A stretch of DNA of 64,000 bases from Pseudomonadota bacterium (GTDB lineage Bacteria; Pseudomonadota; Gammaproteobacteria; Steroidobacterales; Steroidobacteraceae), in assembly GCA_018241505.1 (NCBI GenBank), contig JAFEDS010000025.1, positions 62,001 through 126,000 of the forward strand, given 5' to 3'. Made by a program: the position numbers and the translations under genes. Below the pieces are notes generated by a model that saw only the letters and a program-made list of their open reading frames with translations, was not told where the DNA came from and made no database searches. This document shows positions 34,226-43,419 of the stretch, piece after piece; the stretch's first letter is position 1; each line of letters begins with the position of its first letter.

Positions 34226-35530
34226 CTACTGACGCCACAGTCTATCACGCCCCCCTTTGGACCTTAGTCTCTCCAGCACCCAGTACGTCACACTCCCCGA
34301 GATGAACGACTCGATGGTCGGCACGCCCGACAGGGACGCCTTGGTCAGGTACAAAGTACAGCCAATGGCGGCCCCCACGGCACAGGCCACGATGCCACTC
34401 AAATTGGTTTCGGGTGCGCAATCGGCACGATAGCCGGTGCGTCCCAGCACAAAAAAGTCGGTCAGGTAGACCGAGGCAATTGGCGGCACTATGAGGCCCA
34501 GGAACACCAGGAAGTCCACGAACCGGTCCGCGATCCCCAGCAACGCCAGCAGCGTTCCGGCAATGCCGCATCCGATGACCACCGGGCCGTAGCCCACGGT
34601 TGGAAACGCCGTTGCGGTGACCAGTCCGGTCGAATAGAGATTGACGGCGTTCACCGACCAGGTCGAGAGAACGAGAATCGCGAATGCCACCAGCGCAAGA
34701 TTCAACACCGCCATGTACTTCATTGGATCCTGCTGCGCGAACGCCAGCGCGGGGATCATCGCAAGCACCAACATCACACCGTTGGCGACTCCATTGCCCG
34801 TGACACTGATCATCGCGCAATCGAGGGTAGTCCGCGAGTAGCGTGTCAGGTCGGGCATCAACACGACGTTCACGATCATCCCGCCCACCACTGCGGCGAT
34901 GCCGCGGCCGAGATCAGGCTCGGTGCCGGCACTCGCAGCAATCGACGTCCAGGAAGCGTGCCCGAGAGACGCGTGGGCAACGAACACGGTCAAGGCTACC
35001 AGCAGCGGCGCTACCAACATGGATAACTTGTCCAGGGCGCGGAACCCGAAGACCGTCGTCGCGGTGACCAGCAGGCTCGCGGCGATCGTATAAAGGTGCG
35101 CGGAAAGCGTGACGTGGGGAAAATACTGGACCACGGTGAGATAACAAGTCCGCCCGAACAACTCCGCGGTGACGGCATACCAGCCAATCAACACCAGGGC
35201 GAGCACGAAGTTGACGACCCGGCTGCCGGCGAGTCCGAACACGTTTCGCACAATCATGTAGGTCGACAGGCGGGTGCGAGCGCCGACGATCGCAGCGGGA
35301 ATCGACATGACAGCGAGAATGATGCTGCCGGCGATTGCCGCGTGCACACCCCGGCGCCAGCCCATTTCCAGGCCGATTTCCGAGCCCATGTACAGGCCGG
35401 TGAGCGTGAACGCGATTCCAACACACACGACGGCGACGCGGTAACCCGGCACCGATTCCGAATCGGGCACGGGCTGCATGGAGTGAGCGGGAGCAACCTG
35501 CTCCAGACGCTGCAGAAGACGGCGGTACAT
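34226..35530 (-). CDS. NCS1-family permease (cytosine/purine/hydantoin type)
   Basis: Inner-membrane transporter of 434 residues with about 12 hydrophobic segments. The N-terminal VAVVCVGIAFTLTGLYMGSEIG and the FGLAGSRVVNFVLALVLIGWYAV segment, plus LMPDLTRYSRT, match CodB-like NCS1 permeases. These carry cytosine, purines, allantoin or hydantoins. The ATG at 35530 is 41 bp from the divergent CoA-transferase gene. A hydantoinase-like operon lies 6 kb to the right, but the two are not contiguous. Confidence 0.87.
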   Translation of the reverse strand: MYRRLLQRLEQVAPAHSMQPVPDSESVPGYRVAVVCVGIAFTLTGLYMGSEIGLEMGWRRGVHAAIAGSIILAVMSIPAAIVGARTRLSTYMIVRNVFGLAGSRVVNFVLALVLIGWYAVTAELFGRTCYLTVVQYFPHVTLSAHLYTIAASLLVTATTVFGFRALDKLSMLVAPLLVALTVFVAHASLGHASWTSIAASAGTEPDLGRGIAAVVGGMIVNVVLMPDLTRYSRTTLDCAMISVTGNGVANGVMLVLAMIPALAFAQQDPMKYMAVLNLALVAFAILVLSTWSVNAVNLYSTGLVTATAFPTVGYGPVVIGCGIAGTLLALLGIADRFVDFLVFLGLIVPPIASVYLTDFFVLGRTGYRADCAPETNLSGIVACAVGAAIGCTLYLTKASLSGVPTIESFISGSVTYWVLERLRSKGGRDRLWRQ

Positions 35531-35571
35531 CGTGCTACTCTAACGGAGGGACAGTCATTTCGAAAAGCATC

Positions 35572-36783
35572 ATGGTTCCGTTATTGAAGGGCATTCGACT
35601 TCTCGAGTTGAGTACGGTGGTTATGGGTCCCCTGGCCGGTCAGATCCTGGCCGACCTCGGCGCGGAGGTCGTGAAGCTCGAAGCGCTCGACGGCGACATT
35701 GCGCGTAACACCCTGCCGCAGGGCGAAGGCCAGGGCGAGAACCAGGGCGACGGCGCCATGTTCGTCAACAACAACCGGAACAAGCGCACCATCGCGATTG
35801 ATCTGAAGAGCGCGGCGGGACGGGAGATTGTCCGCAAGCTGATCGCGCGCTCGGATGGCCTGCTGATCAACATGCGGCCGGTTGCGGCGCAGCGCCTGGG
35901 TCTCGGCTTCGATGAGGTGTCGAAACTCAATCCCGACCTCGTATATTGCGCCGTGATTGGTTTCGGCGAAGCGGGCCCGTATCGCGGGCGCCCGGCGTTT
36001 GATGATGTCATTCAGGCGGCCGGCGGCATGGCGGATGTCGGCAGGCACGAGGACGAGCCGCCCCGATTCGCCGCCACCATTGTTGCCGACAAAATTGGCG
36101 CGTTGCATGCGGCCTATGCGTTTCTCGGTGCCCTGACAGCGAAGGCTCGCGGACACAAGGGTCCCCTGTACGTGGAAGTCCCCATGTTTGAGACCCTCGC
36201 GGCCTTCATTCTGAACGAACACCTCTGCAGCGCTACATTCGAGACCGACGGGCAGGTGGGCTACTCGCGCATCCTGTCCAGAAACCGACGTCCATTCCGC
36301 AGCCTGGATGGTTGGATTGCCGTGCTTCCGTACACCGGTGAGCAATGGCGGCGCTTCCTACTGGAAGTGGCTCGCACGGATCTGGTGTCACAGCCATGGT
36401 TCAATACCCCGGAAAGCCGGAACGCACACATTGACGAGCTCTACGCCGCCGTATCCGCGGCCATCAGCACGAGAACCAACTCAACGTGGTGCGAGGTTCT
36501 CACCCGGTTGGATATCCCCTACTCTCCCGTTGCCAGCATCCAGGACCTGTTGACCGACCCGCATCTGTCAGCCATCGGCTTCTTTGAGCCCGGACCGACG
36601 TACCCCGCATCCATCAAGCGGAAGCTTGCACACCCCGTCACGTTCCGCGGCATTGCGGCGGTTGAGGACCAACCGCCGCACGGTCTCGGCGCGAATACCC
36701 GCGCTGTGTTGCAGGAGTGCGGCTACAGTGACACCGAGATCGATGCCATGCTGCAACGGCGCGAGATCGCTCAGCGCGCCTGA
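35572..36783 (+). CDS. CaiB/BaiF-family CoA-transferase
   Basis: Class III CoA-transferase of 403 residues that moves CoA between carboxylic acids. Family motifs are KGIRLLELSTVVMGPLAGQILADLGAEVVKLE at the N-terminus, NNNRNKRTIAIDLK, and GRPAFDDVIQAAGGM holding the catalytic aspartate (about residue 145). The C-terminal domain (EVLTRLDIPYSPVASIQDLL) is complete. The substrate is unknown. GGAGGG at 35545-35550 is too far from ATG 35572 but well placed for an in-frame ATT at 35557. The 3' end overlaps the YncE-like gene by 13 bp. Confidence 0.88.
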   Translation: MVPLLKGIRLLELSTVVMGPLAGQILADLGAEVVKLEALDGDIARNTLPQGEGQGENQGDGAMFVNNNRNKRTIAIDLKSAAGREIVRKLIARSDGLLINMRPVAAQRLGLGFDEVSKLNPDLVYCAVIGFGEAGPYRGRPAFDDVIQAAGGMADVGRHEDEPPRFAATIVADKIGALHAAYAFLGALTAKARGHKGPLYVEVPMFETLAAFILNEHLCSATFETDGQVGYSRILSRNRRPFRSLDGWIAVLPYTGEQWRRFLLEVARTDLVSQPWFNTPESRNAHIDELYAAVSAAISTRTNSTWCEVLTRLDIPYSPVASIQDLLTDPHLSAIGFFEPGPTYPASIKRKLAHPVTFRGIAAVEDQPPHGLGANTRAVLQECGYSDTEIDAMLQRREIAQRA

Positions 36784-37772
36784 GGCTGCATTACCAACAA
36801 TTGAACCGTCCCCGGCAGTGCCTCCGGCCAGCCCAACTTGTTGAGTAGGCCGAAGCGCGCCGTCGGCAGATACAACGTGCCGGTCTTTGGGTCAATTGCA
36901 CCCGTACGAGTACCGATCTGCGTCGGCACCTGTTCGAGCACCTGCACATCACGCGGACCATTCACGGCAACGACAGTCAAAAGTCCATCAAAAGCCGAAG
37001 GCACAAACGCACGCTTCGTGGTCGCGTCATAGATGACCGCGTCGGCGCCCGCACCTACCGCGACTGTCTGAAGCTCAGTGCCGCTCTTGGCATCGAGTAC
37101 CTTCAGCACCTTGTTCGCGCACACTGAAAGCACCACATCGGCCCCGTCGGCATACGCCATGCCTGACGGATCTTCGCAGCCGTTCATTTTCCAGCGGCCG
37201 GCAATCTTGCGTGAGGCCACGTCAATGGCAATCACCGACGCAGACTCCGATCCATTGACGAACACTCGCCCGTGTCCGTTGGTCGCCGCAAACTCCAGCG
37301 GCTCACCCGCGTCGATGCTGGCCGTCTGAGTGAGCTTGACGGGATCGAGCAATGAGATCTCACCATGACCGCCCATCACCCACACCTGTTTGCCCACAGG
37401 CTCCCACAGAGCGGCATCCGAGGCCTGGCGAAGACTGAACATCTTGCTGACCTTTCCATCCTCGCCGGAAAACAGGATTGCGGAGCTGTAGCCGGCCATG
37501 GTCGTCATCACGAGATCGCCGATGGGCAACGGCACCACCGCACGTCCCTCGGATCCAGGAACGATGCGATAGTCCATCAACCCACTGTCGACCTCGAGCT
37601 TGAACACGCCATTGCCGCGGGCGGCAAACACACGCCGGTGGACGGAATCGAAGCTGACGTAGTCCCACCACCCGTCGGTCATCGGGATGCGATCCACGAT
37701 GTGATACCCCGGGGCGGCGGCCAAGACGGCCTCGGAAATCAGGCACAGTAAAGCGAATGACCAGCGCATCAT
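36771..37772 (-). CDS. Secreted YncE-like beta-propeller protein
   Basis: Exported protein of 333 residues with a signal peptide (WSFALLCLISEAVLAA) and repeated blade motifs of the YncE/lactonase-like propeller type (WWDYVSFDSVHRRVFAARGNG, GRVFVNGSESASVIAIDVASRKIAGRW, VLKVLDAKSGTELQTVAVG, IDPKTGTLYLPTA). No catalytic motif is evident; some relatives bind DNA or ligands in the periplasm. ATG 37772 overlaps the stop of the TonB receptor gene as ATGA, so it is translated with the receptor and may serve the same ligand. Confidence 0.82.
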   Translation of the reverse strand: MMRWSFALLCLISEAVLAAAPGYHIVDRIPMTDGWWDYVSFDSVHRRVFAARGNGVFKLEVDSGLMDYRIVPGSEGRAVVPLPIGDLVMTTMAGYSSAILFSGEDGKVSKMFSLRQASDAALWEPVGKQVWVMGGHGEISLLDPVKLTQTASIDAGEPLEFAATNGHGRVFVNGSESASVIAIDVASRKIAGRWKMNGCEDPSGMAYADGADVVLSVCANKVLKVLDAKSGTELQTVAVGAGADAVIYDATTKRAFVPSAFDGLLTVVAVNGPRDVQVLEQVPTQIGTRTGAIDPKTGTLYLPTARFGLLNKLGWPEALPGTVQLLVMQPQAR

Positions 37773-39847
37773 TGCAACCTGTAGGTGATGGCAGCGTTGT
37801 AGGTTCGGCGCTCGCCATTTTCGCAGTATCCGTACTGGCTGCACAGCGAGTAGTAATCCCGGTCGAACAGGTTGACGGCGTTCAGTTGCAATGCCCAGCG
37901 ATTGTGCTCAATGGCCAGCAGGCCATCGGCAAGCGTGTAGCTCGGTGTAATCACCTGCAGAAAGTCTGTATCGCCCGCCAACTGCTTGCCGACATAGCGG
38001 ACACCACCACCGAAGCGCATCGTCGTACCGCCCGGCAGAATCAGCGTCTTGGTTGCAAACAACGAGGCAGTGTCCTCGGGGACATTGTCCTCCTGGCGAT
38101 CCTGGCCGCTCTGCTTCGCCGAGTTGTGGCTGTAGCCGGCCGTGAGCGTGATGTCACCGGCAATCCGATGGTCCGCCTGGACTTCCACGCCCCGGGCCTT
38201 GACCGAGCCGGACTGGATGGAGTTCAAAGGGTTGTTCGGATCGGCGACGAGATGATTGTTCTCGGTGATGTCATAATACGCCACCCGCAACAGGGTCCCG
38301 TGCAGGGGCTGCCATTTCACACCGCCCTCGTAAGCTTTGCCCGACAGCGGCTTGAAGGACTGGTTGAACTGGTTCAGGCCCGACACCGGCTGGAACGACT
38401 CCGAGTAGCTGGCGTACGGATAGATCTCGTGACCGACATTGAGAGTCAATCCCGCACGATAGGTCGTGACGTTGTCGATTTCGTTCGGCAGGCCTGAGTT
38501 GGTGGTGCTCACGTGATCGTGACGCACACCGAGCACCAGGGTCGCGAGCTCCTGGTAGCGGATCTGATCCTGGCCGTACAGGCCGGTGTCCTTCAGGACC
38601 TGGCGGGTCTCCGGGAACCAGTCCGGTACGTTGGCAGCACCATAAACAGGATTGAAGACATTGATGGGAGTCGCACCGCCGTAGGCCTGCTGCGCGAGCT
38701 GATGGAACCAGGAGTAGTCGATACCCACCAACACCTGGTTGCTGATCGGGCCGTTCTGGAATTTCATTTCCAGGCTGTTGTCTGTGTCGACGCTGCGATA
38801 GTGCGCCTGGTAGGCAAACAGCGCGCGGGCGATCGTGGTCTGCTCGGGATCGATGAACGGATGCAGCACATCCGAGAAGTCCCAGGTGCCATAGATCTCA
38901 CCGTAGCGCGTGTTGTCGGCCGCGATGCGCGTCGAGCTTCTGACCTTGGCCCAATCGTTGAAGCTGTGATCAATCAGCAATGTCAGCTCGCCGTCCTGTT
39001 TCGGGCCTTTGTTGAAATAGGGCTCGCCCAGCAGCCTCGAGGCAGGCACCTTGCGACCCGGGGGCGCGTACAGCGACGTTGCCAACGGCACGAAGTTCTG
39101 GCTCGGCCCGGTGTAGTCACGCTGGTAGAGGCCAATGAGAGTCACCTCGGTGCGGTCGTCCGGTTTCCAGGTAAAGGACGGTTGCAGGACCTGCCGGTCA
39201 TCGGGCAGATAACCGATCTCCATGTCCGAGTCGCGATACAAGCCCACCACGCGGGCAGCCATCGTGTCGTTGAGCGCGCCGTACACATCGAACTGCGCCT
39301 GCTTGCGGTTGTAGGTACCGAAGCTGGCGGTCACCTCACCGCCGAAATCAAAGCGCGGCCGCTTGCTCACCAGGTTCACCAGACCACCGGAACTGCCGGC
39401 GCCGTACAACACGGCGGAAGGTCCCAGGAGGACATCCACGCGGTCGAAGGTATAGACTTCGCTGCGCGGCAGATAGATGAACCCGAAATTGCGCTTCAGC
39501 CCGTCGAGGTACTGCTCCGACAGAAAGCTGCGGATGATATTGAAGTCACCACGCGAATCATCGCCCGCGTTGGTCACGCCCGGCGTGTACTGCAGGGCAT
39601 CTTGCATCGTGAGCGCACCCTGATCGCGAATGTCCTGGTCACTGACGATACTGATGGATTGTGGGATCTCAACGAGCTGCGTATCGGTCTTGGTGGCTGT
39701 GACCGCATGTGTGCCAGTCACAATCACTTCCTCCTCACGAGCCGTCTGTTTGTCGGCGTCCGCGTGCGCAACCGATGCCGCAAGCAAGGAGGCCAGGAGC
39801 ACCCCACCCGGCGCAACACGAGCCCTGAGCCTGAAATCACTCTTCAT
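37769..39847 (-). CDS. TonB-dependent siderophore-type receptor
   Basis: Outer-membrane receptor of 692 residues of the FhuA/FpvA-like (siderophore) subgroup. A signal peptide (VLLASLLAASVAHA) is followed by EEEVIVTGTHAVTATKTDTQLVEIPQSISIVS, MQDALQYTPGV, FDRVDVLLGPSAVLYGAGSSGGLVNLVSKRP, and a C-terminal barrel ending YNAAITYRLQ with two cysteines in SLCSQYGYCENGE. Its ligand could be a ferric siderophore or another compound. It is coupled to the propeller gene by a four-base overlap and lies 129 bp after the MFS gene stop. Confidence 0.93.
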   Translation of the reverse strand: MKSDFRLRARVAPGGVLLASLLAASVAHADADKQTAREEEVIVTGTHAVTATKTDTQLVEIPQSISIVSDQDIRDQGALTMQDALQYTPGVTNAGDDSRGDFNIIRSFLSEQYLDGLKRNFGFIYLPRSEVYTFDRVDVLLGPSAVLYGAGSSGGLVNLVSKRPRFDFGGEVTASFGTYNRKQAQFDVYGALNDTMAARVVGLYRDSDMEIGYLPDDRQVLQPSFTWKPDDRTEVTLIGLYQRDYTGPSQNFVPLATSLYAPPGRKVPASRLLGEPYFNKGPKQDGELTLLIDHSFNDWAKVRSSTRIAADNTRYGEIYGTWDFSDVLHPFIDPEQTTIARALFAYQAHYRSVDTDNSLEMKFQNGPISNQVLVGIDYSWFHQLAQQAYGGATPINVFNPVYGAANVPDWFPETRQVLKDTGLYGQDQIRYQELATLVLGVRHDHVSTTNSGLPNEIDNVTTYRAGLTLNVGHEIYPYASYSESFQPVSGLNQFNQSFKPLSGKAYEGGVKWQPLHGTLLRVAYYDITENNHLVADPNNPLNSIQSGSVKARGVEVQADHRIAGDITLTAGYSHNSAKQSGQDRQEDNVPEDTASLFATKTLILPGGTTMRFGGGVRYVGKQLAGDTDFLQVITPSYTLADGLLAIEHNRWALQLNAVNLFDRDYYSLCSQYGYCENGERRTYNAAITYRLQ

Positions 39848-39914
39848 TCTTCATACCCCCGAGAAAAAAACCGCCTCTCCCGCGACTCAAATGGAACCGC
39901 AACTGAATCGCATA

Positions 39915-39930
39915 CGCCACGCTTTTGGCG
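39915..39930 (-). terminator. Short hairpin between the MFS and siderophore receptor genes
   Basis: CGCCA (39915-39919) and TGGCG (39926-39930) form a 5-bp stem with loop CGCTTT, 46 bp past the MFS stop. The adjoining 17 bases closely resemble the hairpin at 32380-32396. No long U run follows. Confidence 0.3.
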
Positions 39931-39976
39931 GGTAACTTTGCGACGTTTCGGGTAGAGGTCCGCAGTGACGCGCGTC

Positions 39977-41182
39977 CTAAGCTGCTTGCAGCCGTGTCAG
40001 CGCCATCAAAATAACTGCCGCAATCAAGGCGCCGGAGCCCATCACGAGCGCCACGGCGCCTAGTCCGTAACCCAATGTAAACAACGCGCCCGCGGCCATC
40101 GGGCCAAGAGCGGCGCCACCGCGCCCTATGCCGATAGCAAAGCCGATCCCGCTGCCGCGTACTCGTGCCGGAAACGTCCGGGCCATCACCGGATACAAGC
40201 CAACAACGGCGGCGTTGACAAAGAATCCCGCGACACAGCAAACAACGGCCATCTGGCGCAGATCCCAGGACCCGAGCCCGATCGCGGCGACACAACAGAA
40301 GCCCAGCACCATGGCCCCGAGCATCAGGGGTACAAAGCGAAACAACTGCGAGCTGATGCCGATGCCGATCGCGCCAAACAGGCAGCCGATGTTGGCGGCC
40401 ACCAACACGGCGCCCGCCTCGGCCGGCGTGTGTCCCAGATCGACCAGAATTTTGGGAATCCACTTCTGCACGAAGTAGAACACCATGATCTGCGCGAAAT
40501 AGGCGCCGGTGAGCAGCAGCGTCGCCGGCGCCAGCTCGCGCGAGAACAGGAGCTTGAGCGGCGTGCGGGTCCGCGATTGCAGGAAGCCCGCCTGCTCCTG
40601 CAGCAGGATGGCTGCCAACGGCAGGGCTACCAGGGTCGCGATGGCGCCGACCTGGAACACCACGCGCCAGTTGTGATCGTGCGCGAGCAGAAAGGAGGCC
40701 AGGGAGCCGCCCAGGATGGCCCCGCTCGGATAGCCGGCAATATTCAGCGACAGGTTCAGATTGCGGCGCCGGTCATTGGATACCTCGGCGACAATGGCGC
40801 TGCTCGAGGCCAGCATGCCGCCGATTCCGAGGCCGGTCAGCAAACGGGCGGCCGCCAGAAACGGAATCGTCTGCGCCCACGAGGCCGCAAACATGCCGAG
40901 CGTCATCACGCACAAACACGCGAGGATGGTCGGCTTGCGCCCCACCCTATCCGCGAGCGTCCCCAGCAACGCGGAGCCGGCGGCCATGCCAAACAACTCA
41001 ATGGACAGAACGACGCCCAATACCGCCTTGTTGATGCCCCATTCGGTCGCAATCCCGGGCGCGGCAAAGCTGATGGCCAGCACGTCATAGCCATCGAGGC
41101 CGGTCAGAGCAATGCACAACACGACAGCCAGGATCTGGCGCGGCTGCATCGGCGCATTGGCAGTGTGGGCTTCAGCGCTCAT
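39977..41182 (-). CDS. MFS transporter, aromatic acid:H+ symporter type
   Basis: Inner-membrane transporter of 401 residues with 12 predicted helices. The first helix motif GLDGYDVLAISFAAPGI matches the DGxD signature of aromatic acid symporters (PcaK, BenK, MhpT), and GTLADRVGRKPTI between helices 2 and 3 is the MFS signature. It ends the operon begun by the HyuA gene and overlaps the SDR gene by ATGA. It suggests that the pathway substrate or product is a small organic, perhaps aromatic, acid. Confidence 0.88.
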   Translation of the reverse strand: MSAEAHTANAPMQPRQILAVVLCIALTGLDGYDVLAISFAAPGIATEWGINKAVLGVVLSIELFGMAAGSALLGTLADRVGRKPTILACLCVMTLGMFAASWAQTIPFLAAARLLTGLGIGGMLASSSAIVAEVSNDRRRNLNLSLNIAGYPSGAILGGSLASFLLAHDHNWRVVFQVGAIATLVALPLAAILLQEQAGFLQSRTRTPLKLLFSRELAPATLLLTGAYFAQIMVFYFVQKWIPKILVDLGHTPAEAGAVLVAANIGCLFGAIGIGISSQLFRFVPLMLGAMVLGFCCVAAIGLGSWDLRQMAVVCCVAGFFVNAAVVGLYPVMARTFPARVRGSGIGFAIGIGRGGAALGPMAAGALFTLGYGLGAVALVMGSGALIAAVILMALTRLQAA

Positions 41183-41931
41183 CGCGCCGTAAATCCTCCA
41201 TCAATCGGCAGCGCGACACCGGTGACGAAGGAAGCATCGTCGGAGGCCAGCCAAAGGGCAGCGTGAGCAACTTCTTCTGCGCGGCACAGGCGCCCCAGCG
41301 GCACTGTGGCCAGCAGTCGTTCCTCATTCGCCTTGGCCTCGACGGGGTCGCCCGCGCGGCTGGTAAAGGACGACTTCATCGGAGTATCCGCCAGGCCCGG
41401 ACACACCACGTTCACCCTGACTTTGTCCTTCGCGAACCCCAGCGCTAGCGACTTGGTGAGCCCAACGACTGCGAACTTTGCGGCCGAATAGATGGGGCTG
41501 AACATGGAGCCCACGACACCTGACACGGACGAAGTGAATATCACCGAGCCTCCACCCCGTGCACGCATGTGCTTCACCGCGGCACCGGAGGTCACGATGG
41601 CGGAAGTTACATTGAGGGACATGGACTTTTCATAGGCGGGCATGTCCAGGGCTTCGACGTTTCCGGGACCCGGACTTCCGGCGTGTGCCCACAAAACATC
41701 GACTCCGCCGAGCTTTCGGGCCGCTGTTTCAATTGCTTCGCGAGCCTCGTCAGGGTTGGACAGGTCGGCGCGAATCGTGTGGAGATTCGCGCCTGACAAG
41801 GTGCGCAACGCGTCCTCGTTGATATCGATGGCGGCGACGTGCGCGCCCTCCCTCAGGAACAACTCCACGCCGGCCTTGCCCATCCCTGATGCCGCGGCCG
41901 TTATGATTGCCAACTTGTTGCGCAAGCGCAT
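41179..41931 (-). CDS. Short-chain dehydrogenase/reductase (SDR)
   Basis: NAD(P)-dependent oxidoreductase of 250 residues. It has the glycine motif (TAAASGMGKAG), WAHAG in place of the usual NNAG, the catalytic serine in IFTSSVSG, YSAAK with the catalytic tyrosine and lysine, and PGLADTPM. AIDINEDA after beta-2 contains an aspartate that favours NAD. Likely oxidises a hydroxyl to a carbonyl in the same pathway as the aldehyde dehydrogenase 15 bp upstream. Overlaps the MFS gene by four bases. Confidence 0.9.
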   Translation of the reverse strand: MRLRNKLAIITAAASGMGKAGVELFLREGAHVAAIDINEDALRTLSGANLHTIRADLSNPDEAREAIETAARKLGGVDVLWAHAGSPGPGNVEALDMPAYEKSMSLNVTSAIVTSGAAVKHMRARGGGSVIFTSSVSGVVGSMFSPIYSAAKFAVVGLTKSLALGFAKDKVRVNVVCPGLADTPMKSSFTSRAGDPVEAKANEERLLATVPLGRLCRAEEVAHAALWLASDDASFVTGVALPIDGGFTAR

Positions 41932-41946
41932 GCTCTTTCCCTCGAA

Positions 41947-43419
41947 TCAGTTCGCAAACGGGTCAGCGAACTGACCGGTCTTGCTAATGATGGTGGTATG
42001 CGTATCCAGGTACGCATCCAGCGACTCAACGCCATTCTCACGACCCCAGCCGCTCGCTTTGACTCCCCCGTAGGGCGTCGACCAACGGATATACCGGTAG
42101 GTGTTGACCCAGATCATTCCTGCCTCGATCCGGCTGGAAACACGCAGCGCGCGGCCCACGTCCTGCGTCCACAGCCCGGCAGTCAGTCCGTAGTGGCTGT
42201 CGTTGGCGATCGCGAGCGCCTCATCCTCATCATCGAAAGGAATCAAGGCTGCGACCGGACCAAAGATCTCCTCCCGGGCGACCCGCATTTGATTGCTGAC
42301 GTTGGCAAACACGGTCGGCGCGATGAAGTAGCCACATGCCAACTCCCCCTCCGTCAGTCGCTTGCCTCCTGCCACCAACTCCGCGCCATCCCGTTTGCCA
42401 ATGGCGACGTAGTCGAGTGTCTTCGCCAATTGTTCGGCGTGCGCCTGGGGTCCCATGTGAGTTGTCTCGAGCAGCGGCGCGCCCACGCGGACTCGCGCCG
42501 ACCGGCGCACGAACTCATCGACGACCCGTTGGTAAATCGGGCGCTGCACCAGCACGCGGGATCCCAGCGCGCAGCTTTGCCCACACAATGCCCAGGCAGA
42601 GCCCGTGGCTGCATTCAGTGCCTGGTCGAGATTGGCATCCGCAAAAATGATGTGAGGAGCTTTGCCACCCAGCTCGAACGTAAACCGCTTCAGGGTGTCG
42701 CCGCCCGTGCGCAGAATGGCCTTTGCCGTTGCGCCCTCACCTGTGAAAGCCACTTTGTTGACGTCGGGATGTGCGGCAAGCCGCTCACCGGCGCCGCCCT
42801 TTCCCCAGCCTGGGACGATATTCACCACGCCGGGCGGAAAGCCGGCCTGCGCAAACAGTTTGCCCAGCTCGAGCGAGGTGACCGGAGTCTGCTCGGCCGG
42901 CTTCAGAACGACCGTGCACCCCGTGGCGAGAGCCGGCCCGAGTTTCCAAAGAGCCGCCATCAACGGCACATTCCAGGGCGTGATCGCACCTACAACTCCG
43001 ATGGGCCTGCGTGTTGTGAATGCGTGGACCTGGTCGTCAATCGGAATCGTCCGGCCCGAGAATTTGTCCGCCAGTGATGCGTACCAGTGATATCCGGTCA
43101 CGTGACTGCCAACATCCGCGCGCGACTCCCGGAAAGCCCTGCCGTTATCGCGGGTTTCCAGGCGTGCGAGATCGGGAGCCGTCTTCTCATACAAGTCCGC
43201 AAAACGCCGCAGCAACGCCGCCCGCTCGTGGCCCGGCTTGCGGCTCCAGGAACCAAATGCCTTGCGCGCAGCTTCAACTGCCCGATCGATGTCAGCCGGC
43301 CCTCCGAACGCCACGCTCGCCCACGGCTTGCCCGTCGCCGGATCGATGCTCTCCAGCAGGCCACCGTCCCGCGGCGCGACCCATTCTCCTCCGATAAAGA
43401 GATTCGGATACTCAACCAT
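41947..43419 (-). CDS. Aldehyde dehydrogenase
   Basis: NAD(P)-dependent enzyme of 490 residues with PWNVPLMAALWK, VAFTGEGATAK, the glutamate in FELGGKAP (about residue 250), the nucleophile in GQSCALGS (about 282) and EEIFGPVAALIPF. It is of the betaine/aromatic aldehyde dehydrogenase type; the substrate is unclear. ATG 43419 shares a base with the stop of the amidohydrolase gene (TGATG), and GTG 43422 is an in-frame alternative. The next gene (SDR) starts 15 bp later, so an alcohol-aldehyde-acid sequence may be encoded. Confidence 0.9.
   Translation of the reverse strand: MVEYPNLFIGGEWVAPRDGGLLESIDPATGKPWASVAFGGPADIDRAVEAARKAFGSWSRKPGHERAALLRRFADLYEKTAPDLARLETRDNGRAFRESRADVGSHVTGYHWYASLADKFSGRTIPIDDQVHAFTTRRPIGVVGAITPWNVPLMAALWKLGPALATGCTVVLKPAEQTPVTSLELGKLFAQAGFPPGVVNIVPGWGKGGAGERLAAHPDVNKVAFTGEGATAKAILRTGGDTLKRFTFELGGKAPHIIFADANLDQALNAATGSAWALCGQSCALGSRVLVQRPIYQRVVDEFVRRSARVRVGAPLLETTHMGPQAHAEQLAKTLDYVAIGKRDGAELVAGGKRLTEGELACGYFIAPTVFANVSNQMRVAREEIFGPVAALIPFDDEDEALAIANDSHYGLTAGLWTQDVGRALRVSSRIEAGMIWVNTYRYIRWSTPYGGVKASGWGRENGVESLDAYLDTHTTIISKTGQFADPFAN

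Noticed and set aside
38513-39955. A 480-codon plus-strand frame opposite the siderophore receptor gene
   Set aside because: Composition is typical of antisense frames and the opposite strand encodes a complete TonB receptor.
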